A model generated the notes under the pieces. That model ran no database searches. It was not told the origin of the DNA and saw only the letters and a list, made by a program, of their open reading frames with translations. A stretch of DNA of 64,000 nt from Ectopseudomonas alcaliphila. GTDB taxonomy: Bacteria; Pseudomonadota; Gammaproteobacteria; Pseudomonadales; Pseudomonadaceae. Below, in pieces: positions 18,174 through 26,695 of this stretch (the first letter of the stretch is position 1; each line of letters begins with the position of its first letter). Made by a program: the position numbers and the translations under genes. The stretch lies in contig NZ_FNAE01000002.1 of assembly GCF_900101755.1 (NCBI RefSeq), forward strand, positions 400,480 through 464,479. The letters are read 5' to 3'.

Positions 18174-18328
18174 GGGCGCCTCTAAAAACTACCTGCGTTG
18201 TCATCGCTGCGTTGAAAGCAGGCTCAGAATGCTCATTTACAACACGTAAACTCCGCTTCTTCGCCTGTTTTTGCGGGGCCGCCATCGGTATTGCGCTGAC
18301 TGCCTCGCCAACGTTTTTAGAGGCGCCC
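18174..18328. repeat. Inverted-repeat element, copy 1 (155 bp)
   Basis: Bounded by 16-bp perfect arms GGGCGCCTCTAAAAAC (18174-18189) and its complement (18313-18328). The centre holds TTTAC-AACAC-GTAAA (18236-18250), a small hairpin. It is related along its length to the elements at 38471-38615 (opposite orientation) and 44773-44913 (same orientation). No open frame. It sits in the gap between the symporter terminator and the convergent MocR gene. Confidence 0.8.
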
Positions 18329-18437
18329 CCTTCGGGCCGTCGCAAGCGACGTCAAAAACTGCTCCCGGCAGTTTTTTGCCTGCCATTCAAGGGTGGCTGC
18401 CGTAGGGTGCGCCGTGCGCACCTCCGGATGATCTGCG

Positions 18438-19904
18438 TTACAGCCTCCAGGCCCGGCGTAGCGTCTGCACCGCCTCGACGATCTGCGCCTCGGGCACCGC
18501 GGCAAAACCCAGCACCAGGCCGGCGCGGGCGTCCTCGGCCGTCTCGCTGCCAGGCAGCCAGTAGTCGCTCAGGGGATTCATCTCGATGCCTGCGACGCGT
18601 GCGGCGCTGATCAGCTCGCGTTCACGCGCGACACTCTCGACCCTGATGCTCAGGTGCAACCCGGCCTCCACGGCCGGCAGCGGCGAGCACCCTGGAATCG
18701 CCCGTGGCCAGGCCTGCAGCAGGGTATCGCGACGGCTGCGCGCAGCCTGTCGCATGCGCCGCACATGGCGCTGGAAGTGCCCGGCGGCGATGAATTCGGC
18801 CATCACCGCCTGGGTGCCGATCTCCGAGTGGCGCATCTCCAGTGCCTGGCGCCTGGCGAAGCTCTCGGCCAGCGCTGGCGGCAGCAGCAGATAACCCAGG
18901 CGCAGCGCCGGGAAGGCGAGCTTGCCGAAGGTGCCGACGTAGATCACCCGCTGCTGGTCATCCAGCGCCGCCAGAGGTGCGAGCGGGGTGCCGCTGTAGC
19001 GGTACTCGCCGTCGTAGTCGTCCTCGATGATCCAGCCGTTCACGCGCTTGGCCCACTCCAGCAGGGCCAGGCGCCGCGGCAGCGACAGGGTCACGCCGGT
19101 CGGGTACTGGTGTGCGGGCGTGACATAGGCCAGGCGGCAGTTTTCCAGGCGCTGCAGGGCGGCGACGTCCATGCCCTCGCCGTCTAGCGCCACGCCGCAC
19201 AGCTGCGCGCCGGCCACCGCGAAGGCATGGCCGGCGGCGCGGTAGCCGGGGTTTTCCACTGCCACAGGGTCGCCCGGTTGAATCAGCAGTTGAGCGCAGA
19301 GGCTGATGGCCTGCTGCGAGCCACAGGTGATAAGCACTTGCGACGCTTCGCAGGTCAGGCCGCGGCTGTTGCGCAGGTAGGCGGCGATCAGCTCGCGCAA
19401 CTGCATGTCACCGGCCGGATCGCCATAGCCCAGCCGCGCCGGTGAGGGTTTGCGCCAGAAGCGTGCCTGCAGACGTGCCCAGGTCTCGAAGGGGAACAGA
19501 TCGAAAGCCGGTACCCCGATACGAAAGGCGCGTGGCGCGCCCTCGGTGGGCATCGCCAGGTGGTGGCTCTGCAACAGCTGCAGTGCCGAACTGGTCGCAG
19601 CTGGGGCGACGGCTGCTACGGCGGCAGGCCGGCGGCGCGTCAGCTCGGCGACATAGGTGCCATCGCCGACCCGCCCGGCCACGTAGCCCTCGGCATACAG
19701 CTGGTCCAGCGCGCGGGTCACGGTGTTGCGCGAGATGCCGAGCAGCGTGGCCAGTTCGCGGCTCGCAGGCAGACGTGTGCCACTGGCCAGGCGGCCGTCG
19801 AGGATGCGCTCGCGCAAGGCCTGGTAGAGCTGGCGCGCCAGGCCCTGGCCGGGGTGCAGGCGAATGCCGGAAAGATCGAATGGCACGGCGGAGGAGCGAT
19901 TCAT
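18438..19904 (-). CDS. MocR/PdxR-type regulator (GntR HTH fused to aminotransferase fold)
   Basis: 488 aa. An N-terminal GntR winged helix (about residues 15-80; RERILDGRLASGTRLPASRELATLLGISRNTVTRALDQL) is followed by a fold-type I aminotransferase domain (about 130-480). The PLP-lysine neighbourhood reads YVGTFGKLAFPALRLGYLL, and EDDYDGEYRY is also typical. Such proteins use PLP or an aminated ligand as effector and usually control the gene across the shared promoter region. Here that is the PaiB-GNAT operon starting at 20002. The effector is not predictable. Confidence 0.9.
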   Translation of the reverse strand: MNRSSAVPFDLSGIRLHPGQGLARQLYQALRERILDGRLASGTRLPASRELATLLGISRNTVTRALDQLYAEGYVAGRVGDGTYVAELTRRRPAAVAAVAPAATSSALQLLQSHHLAMPTEGAPRAFRIGVPAFDLFPFETWARLQARFWRKPSPARLGYGDPAGDMQLRELIAAYLRNSRGLTCEASQVLITCGSQQAISLCAQLLIQPGDPVAVENPGYRAAGHAFAVAGAQLCGVALDGEGMDVAALQRLENCRLAYVTPAHQYPTGVTLSLPRRLALLEWAKRVNGWIIEDDYDGEYRYSGTPLAPLAALDDQQRVIYVGTFGKLAFPALRLGYLLLPPALAESFARRQALEMRHSEIGTQAVMAEFIAAGHFQRHVRRMRQAARSRRDTLLQAWPRAIPGCSPLPAVEAGLHLSIRVESVARERELISAARVAGIEMNPLSDYWLPGSETAEDARAGLVLGFAAVPEAQIVEAVQTLRRAWRL

Positions 19905-19934
19905 GATCGGCCGATTGGCTCCATAAAAGTCATC

Positions 19935-19950
19935 TGTAATGGATCTTACA
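19935..19950. promoter_or_regulatory. Dyad in the MocR/PaiB divergent promoter
   Basis: TGTAA-TGGATC-TTACA inverted repeat in the 97-bp gap between the divergent MocR and PaiB genes. It is a plausible MocR operator; the gap is too short for independent distant control. Confidence 0.45.
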
Positions 19951-20001
19951 TCAGGCCAATATCCTGCCTAGCATGGCTCCATCACATCAGGAGACGCCGC
20001 C

Positions 20002-20634
20002 ATGTATTGCCCCGCCGCCTTTCGCCAGGACGATCTGGCCAGCCTCCACGCGCAGATCCAGGCCAGTGGCCTGGCCATTGTTACCAGCAGTGGCGCGCAG
20101 GGCCTGCAGGCCAGTCACCTGCCGCTGCTGCTTGAGCCTGGTGAGGGCGAATTCGGCACCCTTTACGGCCACTTCGCCCGCGCCAATCCGCACTGGCGTG
20201 TTCTGGCCAGCGGCGCCGAGGCACTGGTGGTGTTCAGCGGTGCGGACGCCTACGTGCATCCCGGCTGGTATCCGGCCAAGGCCGAGCACGCCAAGGTGGT
20301 GCCGACCTGGAACTACATCGCCGTGCATGCCTGGGGCCAGGCCGAGGTGTTCGACGAACCGGAGCGCTTGCTGCAACTGGTCAGCCGCCTCAGCGACCGC
20401 CACGAACAGACTCGCCCGCAGCCCTGGGCGGTCGGCGACGCACCGCGCGACTACATCGACGCCATGCTGCGCGCCATCGTCGGTTTCGCCCTGCCGATTC
20501 GCCGACTCGAGGGCAAGTGGAAGCTAAGCCAGAATCGCTCGACTGCGGATCAGGCCGGTGTCCGCGTCGGCCTGGCGACGTCCAGCAACCCGCGTGACCG
20601 CGAACTGGCGGCGCAAATGAAGCCCATCGACTGA
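20002..20634 (+). CDS. FMN-binding PaiB-like protein
   Basis: 210 aa, matching the PaiB family (split-barrel FMN-binding fold). Conserved stretches are HLPLLLE, LYGHFARANPHW, WYPAKAEHAKVVPTWNYIAVHAWG and the C-terminal KLSQNRSTADQAGV. B. subtilis PaiB partners the acetyltransferase PaiA in control of degradative enzymes. Most bacterial homologues have unknown roles and may be flavin enzymes. Two GNAT genes follow immediately, echoing a paiAB-type pairing. A divergent MocR regulator probably controls it. Confidence 0.87.
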   Translation: MYCPAAFRQDDLASLHAQIQASGLAIVTSSGAQGLQASHLPLLLEPGEGEFGTLYGHFARANPHWRVLASGAEALVVFSGADAYVHPGWYPAKAEHAKVVPTWNYIAVHAWGQAEVFDEPERLLQLVSRLSDRHEQTRPQPWAVGDAPRDYIDAMLRAIVGFALPIRRLEGKWKLSQNRSTADQAGVRVGLATSSNPRDRELAAQMKPID

Positions 20635-20653
20635 CCACCAAAGGAATGCACTC

Positions 20654-21094
20654 ATGCTCGACATCCGCCCCATCACCGCTGCCGATCACGCCGCCTGGCT
20701 GCCGCTCTGGCAGGCTTACCAGCGCTTCTACCAGGCCGAGATCCCGGCAGAGACCAGCGCCGTTACCTGGCAGCGCTTTCTCGACCCGGCCGAGCCGATG
20801 CACGCCGCCCTGGCCTGGCAGGACGGCGAGGCGGTCGGCCTGGTGCACTTCATCTATCACCGCAGCTGCTGGACGAGCGGTGACTACTGCTACCTGCAGG
20901 ATCTGTTCGTCGCCGAGCACATTCGCGGTGGCGGTATCGGCCGCGCGCTGATCGAGCATGTCTACGCCGAGGCGCGTGCCGCTGGCGCCAGCCGCGTGCA
21001 TTGGCTGACTCAGGAAAACAACTACCAGGGGCGTATGCTCTACGACCGCATCGGCGACCGCTCCGGTTTCATCCAGTACAGGAAACTCTTCTGA
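20654..21094 (+). CDS. GNAT N-acetyltransferase (paralogue A)
   Basis: 146 aa, a complete single GNAT domain. The acetyl-CoA loop is visible as RGGGIGRALIEHVYAEAR, preceded by the strand CYLQDLFV. Substrate unknown. AAAGGA lies 9 nt before the ATG. It lies 19 bp after the PaiB-like gene and overlaps the next GNAT gene (TGATG), so the three are one operon. It is strikingly similar to the GNAT at 26696-27139, including EIPAETSAVTWQRFLDPAEPM shared exactly, so the two are recent paralogues. Confidence 0.9.
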   Translation: MLDIRPITAADHAAWLPLWQAYQRFYQAEIPAETSAVTWQRFLDPAEPMHAALAWQDGEAVGLVHFIYHRSCWTSGDYCYLQDLFVAEHIRGGGIGRALIEHVYAEARAAGASRVHWLTQENNYQGRMLYDRIGDRSGFIQYRKLF

Positions 21095-21765
21095 TGATGT
21101 GTGATCTCGCTCACTGGCAACCCCGCCCAACCCCGGACCAGCGCACGCTGCATGGTCGCTTCGTGCGTCTCGAGGCGCTCGATGTCGAGCGCCATGGCGA
21201 TGATCTGTGGTGCGCGTTGCAGGGGCCGGACCCGGCGCTTTGGGATTATCTGCCCTATGGCCCCTTCACCGAGCGTGGCGTCTTCGATGCCTGGCTGGCC
21301 GGCAATGCGCAGAGCCGCGACCCGCTGTTCTATGCGGTGGTCGATCTGGCCAGCAGCCGCGCTCTGGGGGTATTCAGTTACCTGCGCATCACCGCGCAGG
21401 ACGGCAGCATCGAGATCGGCCATGTCGCCTTCGGTGCGCCGATGCAGCGCACGGCGGGAGCGACCGAGGCGATCTATCTGCTGGCGCGCCACGCCTTCGA
21501 CGACCTCGGTTATCGCCGCCTGGAGTGGAAGTGCGACGCAGCCAATGCCCGCTCGCAACGCGCCGCTGAGCGCTTCGGCTTCACCCGGGAAGGGCTGTTC
21601 CGTCAGCATATGGTGCGCAAGGGCCGCAACCGTGACACCGCCTGGTTCTCCATCATCGATGGGGAGTGGCCGGCCTGCCGGGAAGCCTTCGAGCGCTGGC
21701 TGGCGGTGGAAAACTTCGATGATAAGGGCCAGCAGAAGCAGCGCCTGGAGGCGCTGCGCGAGTGA
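21094..21765 (+). CDS. GNAT N-acetyltransferase, RimJ/RimL-like
   Basis: 223 aa, a longer GNAT of the RimJ/RimL-type group (Acetyltransf_3). It begins with LHGRFVRLEALD and has IEIGHVAFGAPMQRTAGATEAIYLLARHAFD and the C-terminal EWKCDAANARSQRAAERFGFTREG. This group often acetylates amino-acid-like small molecules or protein N-termini. The start overlaps the stop of the previous gene (TGATG; an adjacent second ATG at 21097 is equally possible). Confidence 0.87.
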   Translation: MMCDLAHWQPRPTPDQRTLHGRFVRLEALDVERHGDDLWCALQGPDPALWDYLPYGPFTERGVFDAWLAGNAQSRDPLFYAVVDLASSRALGVFSYLRITAQDGSIEIGHVAFGAPMQRTAGATEAIYLLARHAFDDLGYRRLEWKCDAANARSQRAAERFGFTREGLFRQHMVRKGRNRDTAWFSIIDGEWPACREAFERWLAVENFDDKGQQKQRLEALRE

Positions 21766-21855
21766 TTCGAGGTTATGCCGGTTCGGTTGTTGTGCCTGAG
21801 CTTGCTCTCAGGTTTCGCTCCGGCAGTGCCTGTGCGTGGTAAATGATGAAAAGAA

Positions 21856-22899
21856 TCAGTTCTTCCAGCAGTCGGCAAAGCGTTCGCACACGGCATAGCG
21901 TTTGTCCAAGTCGGCCATGCGTGTCAGATGATTGCTGAGATTTTCCCTCAACACCTCGCTACTCGCTGTGCGGTAGTACCGCAGCATTCGGATATTTACC
22001 GTGAGTACTCGGTTTTTATCTGTAGACGCGCTATTGGGGACCAGTTTACGTAGTTCGGCCGTGTCCAGTTGCCTGAGGTATTTGCGGTATTCGTCTTCGT
22101 AGCGTTTGAGCGTTCTCTGCTTGCTGGTCGAGAGTTCTTGCGCGGCAATGTCAATGTTCTGCTGGTACTCGTTCCAGTACTCCTTTGGCAAGGTAAAACC
22201 CATGCGTCGGGTGCGCTCGTCGATCCGCTTGTCGAAGCTCTCGTCGAGTAGTGCCTTGTCCAACTGCGGCTGCTCGGCTTTCATCGATTCCGTGAGGCTC
22301 TCGGCGATGATCTGTTCGATCATGCTCACACGCTCTTGCGTATCGGGCTGCGCTACAGGTGCTTTGGGAAATAGGGCATTACTACCAGCGCATGCAGGTA
22401 GGCCATTGTTGAGCAGCGGTACTGGTGAGCGCGATACCTGATCGCCGACCTGGTGTAGACGGTTGAGCAGTGCGCGACACATCTTGCCTGAATAGTCGAA
22501 GGTCAGTTCGTATTCAGCCCCGCTTTGTGGCGTGTAGCTGAACATGCTCCCACAAACGCTGCTCCTACCTTGAGTGTTCACCTGTAGCACGACTTCACTT
22601 TCCGGTTGCAGGCGAATTTCCAGATACGCCTTGGCGTCGGGAGGCGGTGCGATGGACATGTCTGCCCGGCGTGAGGTGTTGGCTATAAACAGATTATTGA
22701 GTATGCCCGTAGTTCGACCTCCACAGTGCTCCGCGTCGAATACCGCGAGTGTGGCGCTGTCCAGGTCGCTTATGAAACGCAACTTCGCTGCATCGGTCTC
22801 GGTGGCGTCCGGGTAAGAGCCGTGAATACTGCATCCACTCAGCAAAAGCATGAGTATGGTTGTAGTAATGGGCGTGCGAAGGGTGAGTAGATCGAGCAT
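21856..22899 (-). CDS. Lipoprotein of unknown function
   Basis: 347 aa. Signal peptide with a lipobox (LLLSGC, Cys about residue 23) indicates a lipidated envelope protein; Ser at +2 favours the outer membrane. The N-terminal half is beta-rich with paired cysteines (EHCGG, SSVCGS, KMCRA, LPACAG). The C-terminal half (about 200-347) is helical and charged, ending with RYAVCERFADCWKN. No family recognised. GC content is visibly lower and codon choice looser than in neighbours, which suggests acquisition. It is convergent with the GNAT gene and has no operon partner. Confidence 0.72.
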   Translation of the reverse strand: MLDLLTLRTPITTTILMLLLSGCSIHGSYPDATETDAAKLRFISDLDSATLAVFDAEHCGGRTTGILNNLFIANTSRRADMSIAPPPDAKAYLEIRLQPESEVVLQVNTQGRSSVCGSMFSYTPQSGAEYELTFDYSGKMCRALLNRLHQVGDQVSRSPVPLLNNGLPACAGSNALFPKAPVAQPDTQERVSMIEQIIAESLTESMKAEQPQLDKALLDESFDKRIDERTRRMGFTLPKEYWNEYQQNIDIAAQELSTSKQRTLKRYEDEYRKYLRQLDTAELRKLVPNSASTDKNRVLTVNIRMLRYYRTASSEVLRENLSNHLTRMADLDKRYAVCERFADCWKN

Positions 22900-22981
22900 G
22901 GGCGGATCGTCCTTGATGCTTAGAGGCGTGGGCTCGCATGCTAATAAAGGGGGGGTAGCTCAGTCCAGCAAGTAAGCCCCA

Positions 22982-23068
22982 AGGCAGTCTTTCGTAGGGA
23001 TCGCGCTCTGGGGTGATGCTTTTGAGAGTCCGCGCCGTAATTGTTCGCAGCGGAGCGCCGCTCCTACA
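22982..23068. repeat. Diverged relative of the 13748-13889 inner repeat
   Basis: The segment CAGTCTTTCGTAGGG...GAGCGCCGCTCCTAC aligns with the inner part of the element at 13748-13889 but lacks the outer 16-bp arms. It lies in the 233-bp gap upstream of the lipoprotein gene, which otherwise looks empty. Confidence 0.5.
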
Positions 23069-23132
23069 CGTACCGAATCAGACGCCTTTTTGTGTGCATC
23101 CGAACATTCTTTCAATGCGCTCGCATTCATCG

Positions 23133-23951
23133 CTACTCCATCTCGAACAACCCATCACGCAGCTGCGCGCCACCCAGACGCTGGCGGATGTCGTCGTCGA
23201 TGCGTGGGTCGTCGGGGGCGTAGAGCATCAACTGACGATAGGCGTTGACCCGGTTGATCTCGTGGCCCAGGTACTGCCAGACCACGCGGGTGCAGGCCGG
23301 CGTGCGGCGGTCGCCGCTGGATACGCCGGTCTTGATGCCATTGAGACGGATGATCCGGCTCTTGAAGCTGGGGATCAGGATGGTCTGGCTCATCTCGTTG
23401 CCGGTGAGCGACTCGTAGTCCACCAGAAACAGGCGGTCCTGCAGGAAGAACGCTGTGCCCAGGTAGCGACAGCGCACCCAGTCCTCGCTGCCGCCGCGTG
23501 TGGGCTCCTGGCGCTCTTGGCGTTCCTGGCGTTCGAACAGGTAGTTGCCGCGCTCTTCGCGCAGGTGCACCAGTGACAGCAGCACGTGCCCCGGCACCGA
23601 CATGCAGTTGGAGTATTCGAAGTAGTAGCCGCAGTAACGCTCCATCGGGCTGGCCTGACGGCGCAGTGGGGCGAACAGGTCCAGCAGTGGATCGCTGCCG
23701 CTGTGTCGCTGCGCATCGCCGCTGCGTGCGCCGATCAGGCGGGTGAACTGCTCGGCCGGCATGGCCAGCTCGAAGGCTTCGACGCCGAAGAAATCGCAGA
23801 TACGTTTGAGGTTGTGCGTGGTCGGTCGGCTCTGCCCGGCCAGGTAGCGGTTGAACTGCGCGCGGTTGATCGACAGCTTGCGGCACACCTCTGCAATCGA
23901 GCGGTAATGACTGCAAAGCAATTTGAGATTGCTGCCGAGTGAATCGGACAT
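23133..23951 (-). CDS. XRE-type helix-turn-helix regulator
   Basis: 272 aa. N-terminal HTH (about residues 8-60: SIAEVCRKLSINRAQFNRYLAGQSRPTTHNLKRICDFFGV), then a C-terminal domain of about 180 residues probably for ligand sensing. A short internal repeat, ERQERQERQEP, sits in a loop near residue 140. It is transcribed away from the AGCS symporter gene, so it likely regulates amino-acid uptake there. Family members in Pseudomonas are poorly characterised. Confidence 0.83.
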   Translation of the reverse strand: MSDSLGSNLKLLCSHYRSIAEVCRKLSINRAQFNRYLAGQSRPTTHNLKRICDFFGVEAFELAMPAEQFTRLIGARSGDAQRHSGSDPLLDLFAPLRRQASPMERYCGYYFEYSNCMSVPGHVLLSLVHLREERGNYLFERQERQERQEPTRGGSEDWVRCRYLGTAFFLQDRLFLVDYESLTGNEMSQTILIPSFKSRIIRLNGIKTGVSSGDRRTPACTRVVWQYLGHEINRVNAYRQLMLYAPDDPRIDDDIRQRLGGAQLRDGLFEME

Positions 23952-23965
23952 ATGGCCGCTCCAGC

Positions 23966-24003
23966 TGATGCGAATGACGCGATTCTAGCATCAACTCGCA
24001 TCA
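23966..24003. promoter_or_regulatory. Inverted repeat in the XRE/AGCS divergent region
   Basis: TGATGCGA (23966-23973) and TCGCATCA (23996-24003) are exact complements separated by 22 bp, inside the 159-bp divergent promoter region. A candidate operator for the XRE regulator. Confidence 0.4.
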
Positions 24004-24110
24004 TATCGCCGCGACCTGCGAAATTGTCCCGCGCGGCGCCTTCACCAAAGATTGCGCCACCCGCCCGGCGCGGCGCATTCCCATTCAGAACAACAAGAGA
24101 GAAAGCCTCC

Positions 24111-25550
24111 ATGCTCGATCTTCTCAATGACCTCATCTGGAGCAAGCTGCTGATCGTGATGCTGATCGGTCTCGGCCTGTTCTTCACCATCGCCTCACGC
24201 TTCGTCCAGTTCCGTTACTTCAGCAGCATGTTCCGCATCTTCAGCGAGGCCTTCCAGCGTCAGCCGGGCCAGCTCAGCTCGTTCCAGGCCCTGATGCTGT
24301 CGGTGGCCGGCCGCGTGGGCGCCGGCAATATCGCCGGTGTCTCGGTGGCGATCATGCTCGGTGGCCCGGGCGCCATCTTCTGGATGTGGATCGTGGCCCT
24401 GGTCGGTATGGCCACCAGCTACTTCGAGTGCTCGCTGGCGCAGCTGTACAAGCGTCGCGAGGCCGATGGCGGCTACCGCGGCGGCCCGGCCTTCTACATT
24501 CAGCACGGCCTCGGCCAGCGCTGGCTGGGTATCGTCGTATCGATCCTGTTGCTGGTGACCTTCGGCTTCGGCTTCAACGCCGTGCAGTCCTTCACCGTCG
24601 CCAGCTCGCTGCACGACACCTTCGGCATCCCGACCCTGGCCAGCGGCATCGCCCTGACCGTGGTGATCGGCCTGATCATCTTCGGCGGCATCAAGCGCAT
24701 CGCCAAGTTCGCCGACGTGCTGGTGCCGGTGATGGCGTTCTCCTACCTGGCCATGGCACTGCTGGTGATCGGTCTGAACATCAGCGAAGTTCCAGCCACC
24801 TTCGCCTTGATCTTCAAGAGCGCCTTCGGCCTCGAGCCGGCCTTTGCCGGTGGTATCGGCGCGGCCATCATCATGGGCGTCAAGCGCGGCCTGTTCTCCA
24901 ACGAAGCGGGTCTGGGCAGTGCGCCGAACGTGGCTGCGGTGGCCGAGGTCAAGCATCCGGCCGCGCAGGGCATCGTGCAGTCGCTCAGCGTGTTCATCGA
25001 CACCCTGATCCTGTGCAGCTGCACCGCGCTGATCATTCTGCTGTCCGGCGTGTATCAGCCGGGCATGGAGCAGGCCGGTGTGGTGCTGACCCAGAGCGCC
25101 GTCGCGGCCGTGGTCGGTGAGTGGGGTCGGGTGTTCATCAGCCTGGCGCTGCTGCTGTTCGTCTTCACCACCCTGATCTACAACTACTACCTGGGCGAGA
25201 ACGCCCTGGGCTTCTTCAGCCAGAAGCGCGGCCCGGTGATGATCTACCGTGTGCTGGTGGTCGGCCTGGTGCTGTGGGGCTCGGTGCAGGATCTGGGCAC
25301 CGTGTTCGCCTTCGCCGATGTGACCATGGGTCTGCTGGCGATCTGCAACCTGATTGCCCTGGCGCTGCTGTTCAAAGTGGGTCTGCGCCTGATGCGCGAC
25401 TACGATAGCCAGATCAAGGCTGGCGTGGCCTCGCCGGTGCTGGATGCCAAGCAGTTCGCCGATCTGGATCTCGACCCTGCCGTGTGGGGTAACCAGTCGA
25501 GCAACGCCGCCGACCCGGCGGAAATGGGTGATCGCGTCTACCAGCGCTGA
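24111..25550 (+). CDS. Sodium:alanine/glycine symporter (AGCS family)
   Basis: 479 aa inner-membrane carrier with about ten to eleven helices. Family signatures include SSFQALMLSVAGRVGAGNIAGVSVAI near the N-terminus, GGPGAIFWMW, the YRGGPAFYIQHGLG segment and GVKRGLFSNEAGLGSAPNVAA. It imports alanine or glycine with Na+. The ATG at 24111 follows a purine-rich AAGAGAGAAAG leader. A strong terminator follows 17 bp after the stop, so it is monocistronic. An asparaginase gene lies next in the same direction, within an amino-acid utilisation neighbourhood. Confidence 0.92.
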   Translation: MLDLLNDLIWSKLLIVMLIGLGLFFTIASRFVQFRYFSSMFRIFSEAFQRQPGQLSSFQALMLSVAGRVGAGNIAGVSVAIMLGGPGAIFWMWIVALVGMATSYFECSLAQLYKRREADGGYRGGPAFYIQHGLGQRWLGIVVSILLLVTFGFGFNAVQSFTVASSLHDTFGIPTLASGIALTVVIGLIIFGGIKRIAKFADVLVPVMAFSYLAMALLVIGLNISEVPATFALIFKSAFGLEPAFAGGIGAAIIMGVKRGLFSNEAGLGSAPNVAAVAEVKHPAAQGIVQSLSVFIDTLILCSCTALIILLSGVYQPGMEQAGVVLTQSAVAAVVGEWGRVFISLALLLFVFTTLIYNYYLGENALGFFSQKRGPVMIYRVLVVGLVLWGSVQDLGTVFAFADVTMGLLAICNLIALALLFKVGLRLMRDYDSQIKAGVASPVLDAKQFADLDLDPAVWGNQSSNAADPAEMGDRVYQR

Positions 25551-25567
25551 TCTGACTCAGATGGAAG

Positions 25568-25589
25568 AAGGGGGCGAGGCCCCCTTTTT
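25568..25589 (+). terminator. Rho-independent terminator after AGCS gene
   Basis: GGGGGC (25570-25575), GAG loop, GCCCCC (25579-25584), extended by A-T pairs and followed by five T. Confidence 0.88.
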
Positions 25590-25678
25590 CTTGCCTGCCA
25601 CCTTTGGCAGCCATTGTTCGGGCAGCCGTGAGCGACGTTGCAAAAGTCGCCCTGGCCCGTGATTTGTGAGGAGAGCCC

Positions 25679-26668
25679 ATGGCGACCCCAGAAAAACTCC
25701 TGGTGCTGTACACAGGCGGCACCATCGGCATGCAGATGAGCGCAGACGGCCTGGCGCCGGCCTCGGGTTTCGAGGCGCGCATGCGCACGCAACAAGCCAG
25801 CGAGAACGGCAGCGAGTTGCCGCAATGGACCTTTCGCGAGCTGCTGCCGCTGATCGACAGCGCCAACATGAACCCCGGCCACTGGCTGGCACTGCGTGAC
25901 GAGATCATCGCTGCGGTGCAGGCAGACGGTCATGACGCCGTGCTGGTGCTGCATGGCACCGATACCCTGGCCTACAGCGCCGCGGCGCTGAGCTTCCTGC
26001 TGCTAGGCCTCGACGTGCCGGTGGTGCTGACCGGCGCCATGCAACCGGCCGGTGTGGCCGGCGGCGATGCCTGGCCCAACCTGTTCGGCGCCATGCGCGC
26101 GCTGTATCGCGGTGTGGCACCCGGCGTGCACCTGTATTTCAACGGTCAGCTGCTGCATGGCGCACGCTGCTCGAAGCTGCGCAGCGATGCCTTCGACGCC
26201 TTTCAGGTGCTGCCGCGCCAGCGTCAGGCGGAGCGGGCCACGGTCGATGCGCGTATCGACTTCCGTCAGCCGCGCCAGGCGGTGAACATCGCCGTGCTGC
26301 CGCTGCATCCGGCCGTGCAGGCCGGGCATCTGCAAGCCCTGCTGGCCAGCGGCGTGCAGGGGCTGCTGCTGGAATGCTACGGCAGCGGCACCGGCCCGGC
26401 CGGTGATGAACAGCTGATGGCCGTGCTGCGAGAAGCGCATCAGCGCGGCGTGGTGCTGGCGGCGATCAGTCAGTGCCCGCAGGGGCATGTGCAGTTCGGC
26501 GTTTATGCGGCCGGCAGCCGTCTGGCCGAGGTTGGCCTGGTGTCCTGCGGCGGCATGACCCGCGAGGCTGCTCTGGGCAAGCTGTTTGCCCTGCTCGGTG
26601 CCGGTTTGCCGCAAACGGAGGTCGAGCACTGGCTGGCGCGCGATCTCTGTGGTGAGATGAGCGACTGA
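25679..26668 (+). CDS. ansA: L-asparaginase (type I, cytoplasmic)
   Basis: 329 aa without signal peptide, the length of cytoplasmic asparaginases. It hydrolyses L-asparagine to aspartate and ammonia. The two threonine-dependent active-site motifs are visible: YTGGTIGM (nucleophile Thr12 or Thr15 region) and HGTDTLAYSAAAL (Thr94-Asp95). Aspartate produced could feed aspA elsewhere in the window. The gene is followed after 27 bp by a GNAT gene, so the two may be co-transcribed. The type I assignment rests on length and absence of an export signal. Confidence 0.9.
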   Translation: MATPEKLLVLYTGGTIGMQMSADGLAPASGFEARMRTQQASENGSELPQWTFRELLPLIDSANMNPGHWLALRDEIIAAVQADGHDAVLVLHGTDTLAYSAAALSFLLLGLDVPVVLTGAMQPAGVAGGDAWPNLFGAMRALYRGVAPGVHLYFNGQLLHGARCSKLRSDAFDAFQVLPRQRQAERATVDARIDFRQPRQAVNIAVLPLHPAVQAGHLQALLASGVQGLLLECYGSGTGPAGDEQLMAVLREAHQRGVVLAAISQCPQGHVQFGVYAAGSRLAEVGLVSCGGMTREAALGKLFALLGAGLPQTEVEHWLARDLCGEMSD

Positions 26669-26695
26669 TCCACCTGCCCAAACAGAGGAAGGACG

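Noticed and set aside
22069..22441. Rightward coding frames inside the lipoprotein gene
   Set aside because: They overlap the leftward lipoprotein, which has a proper signal peptide and lipobox.
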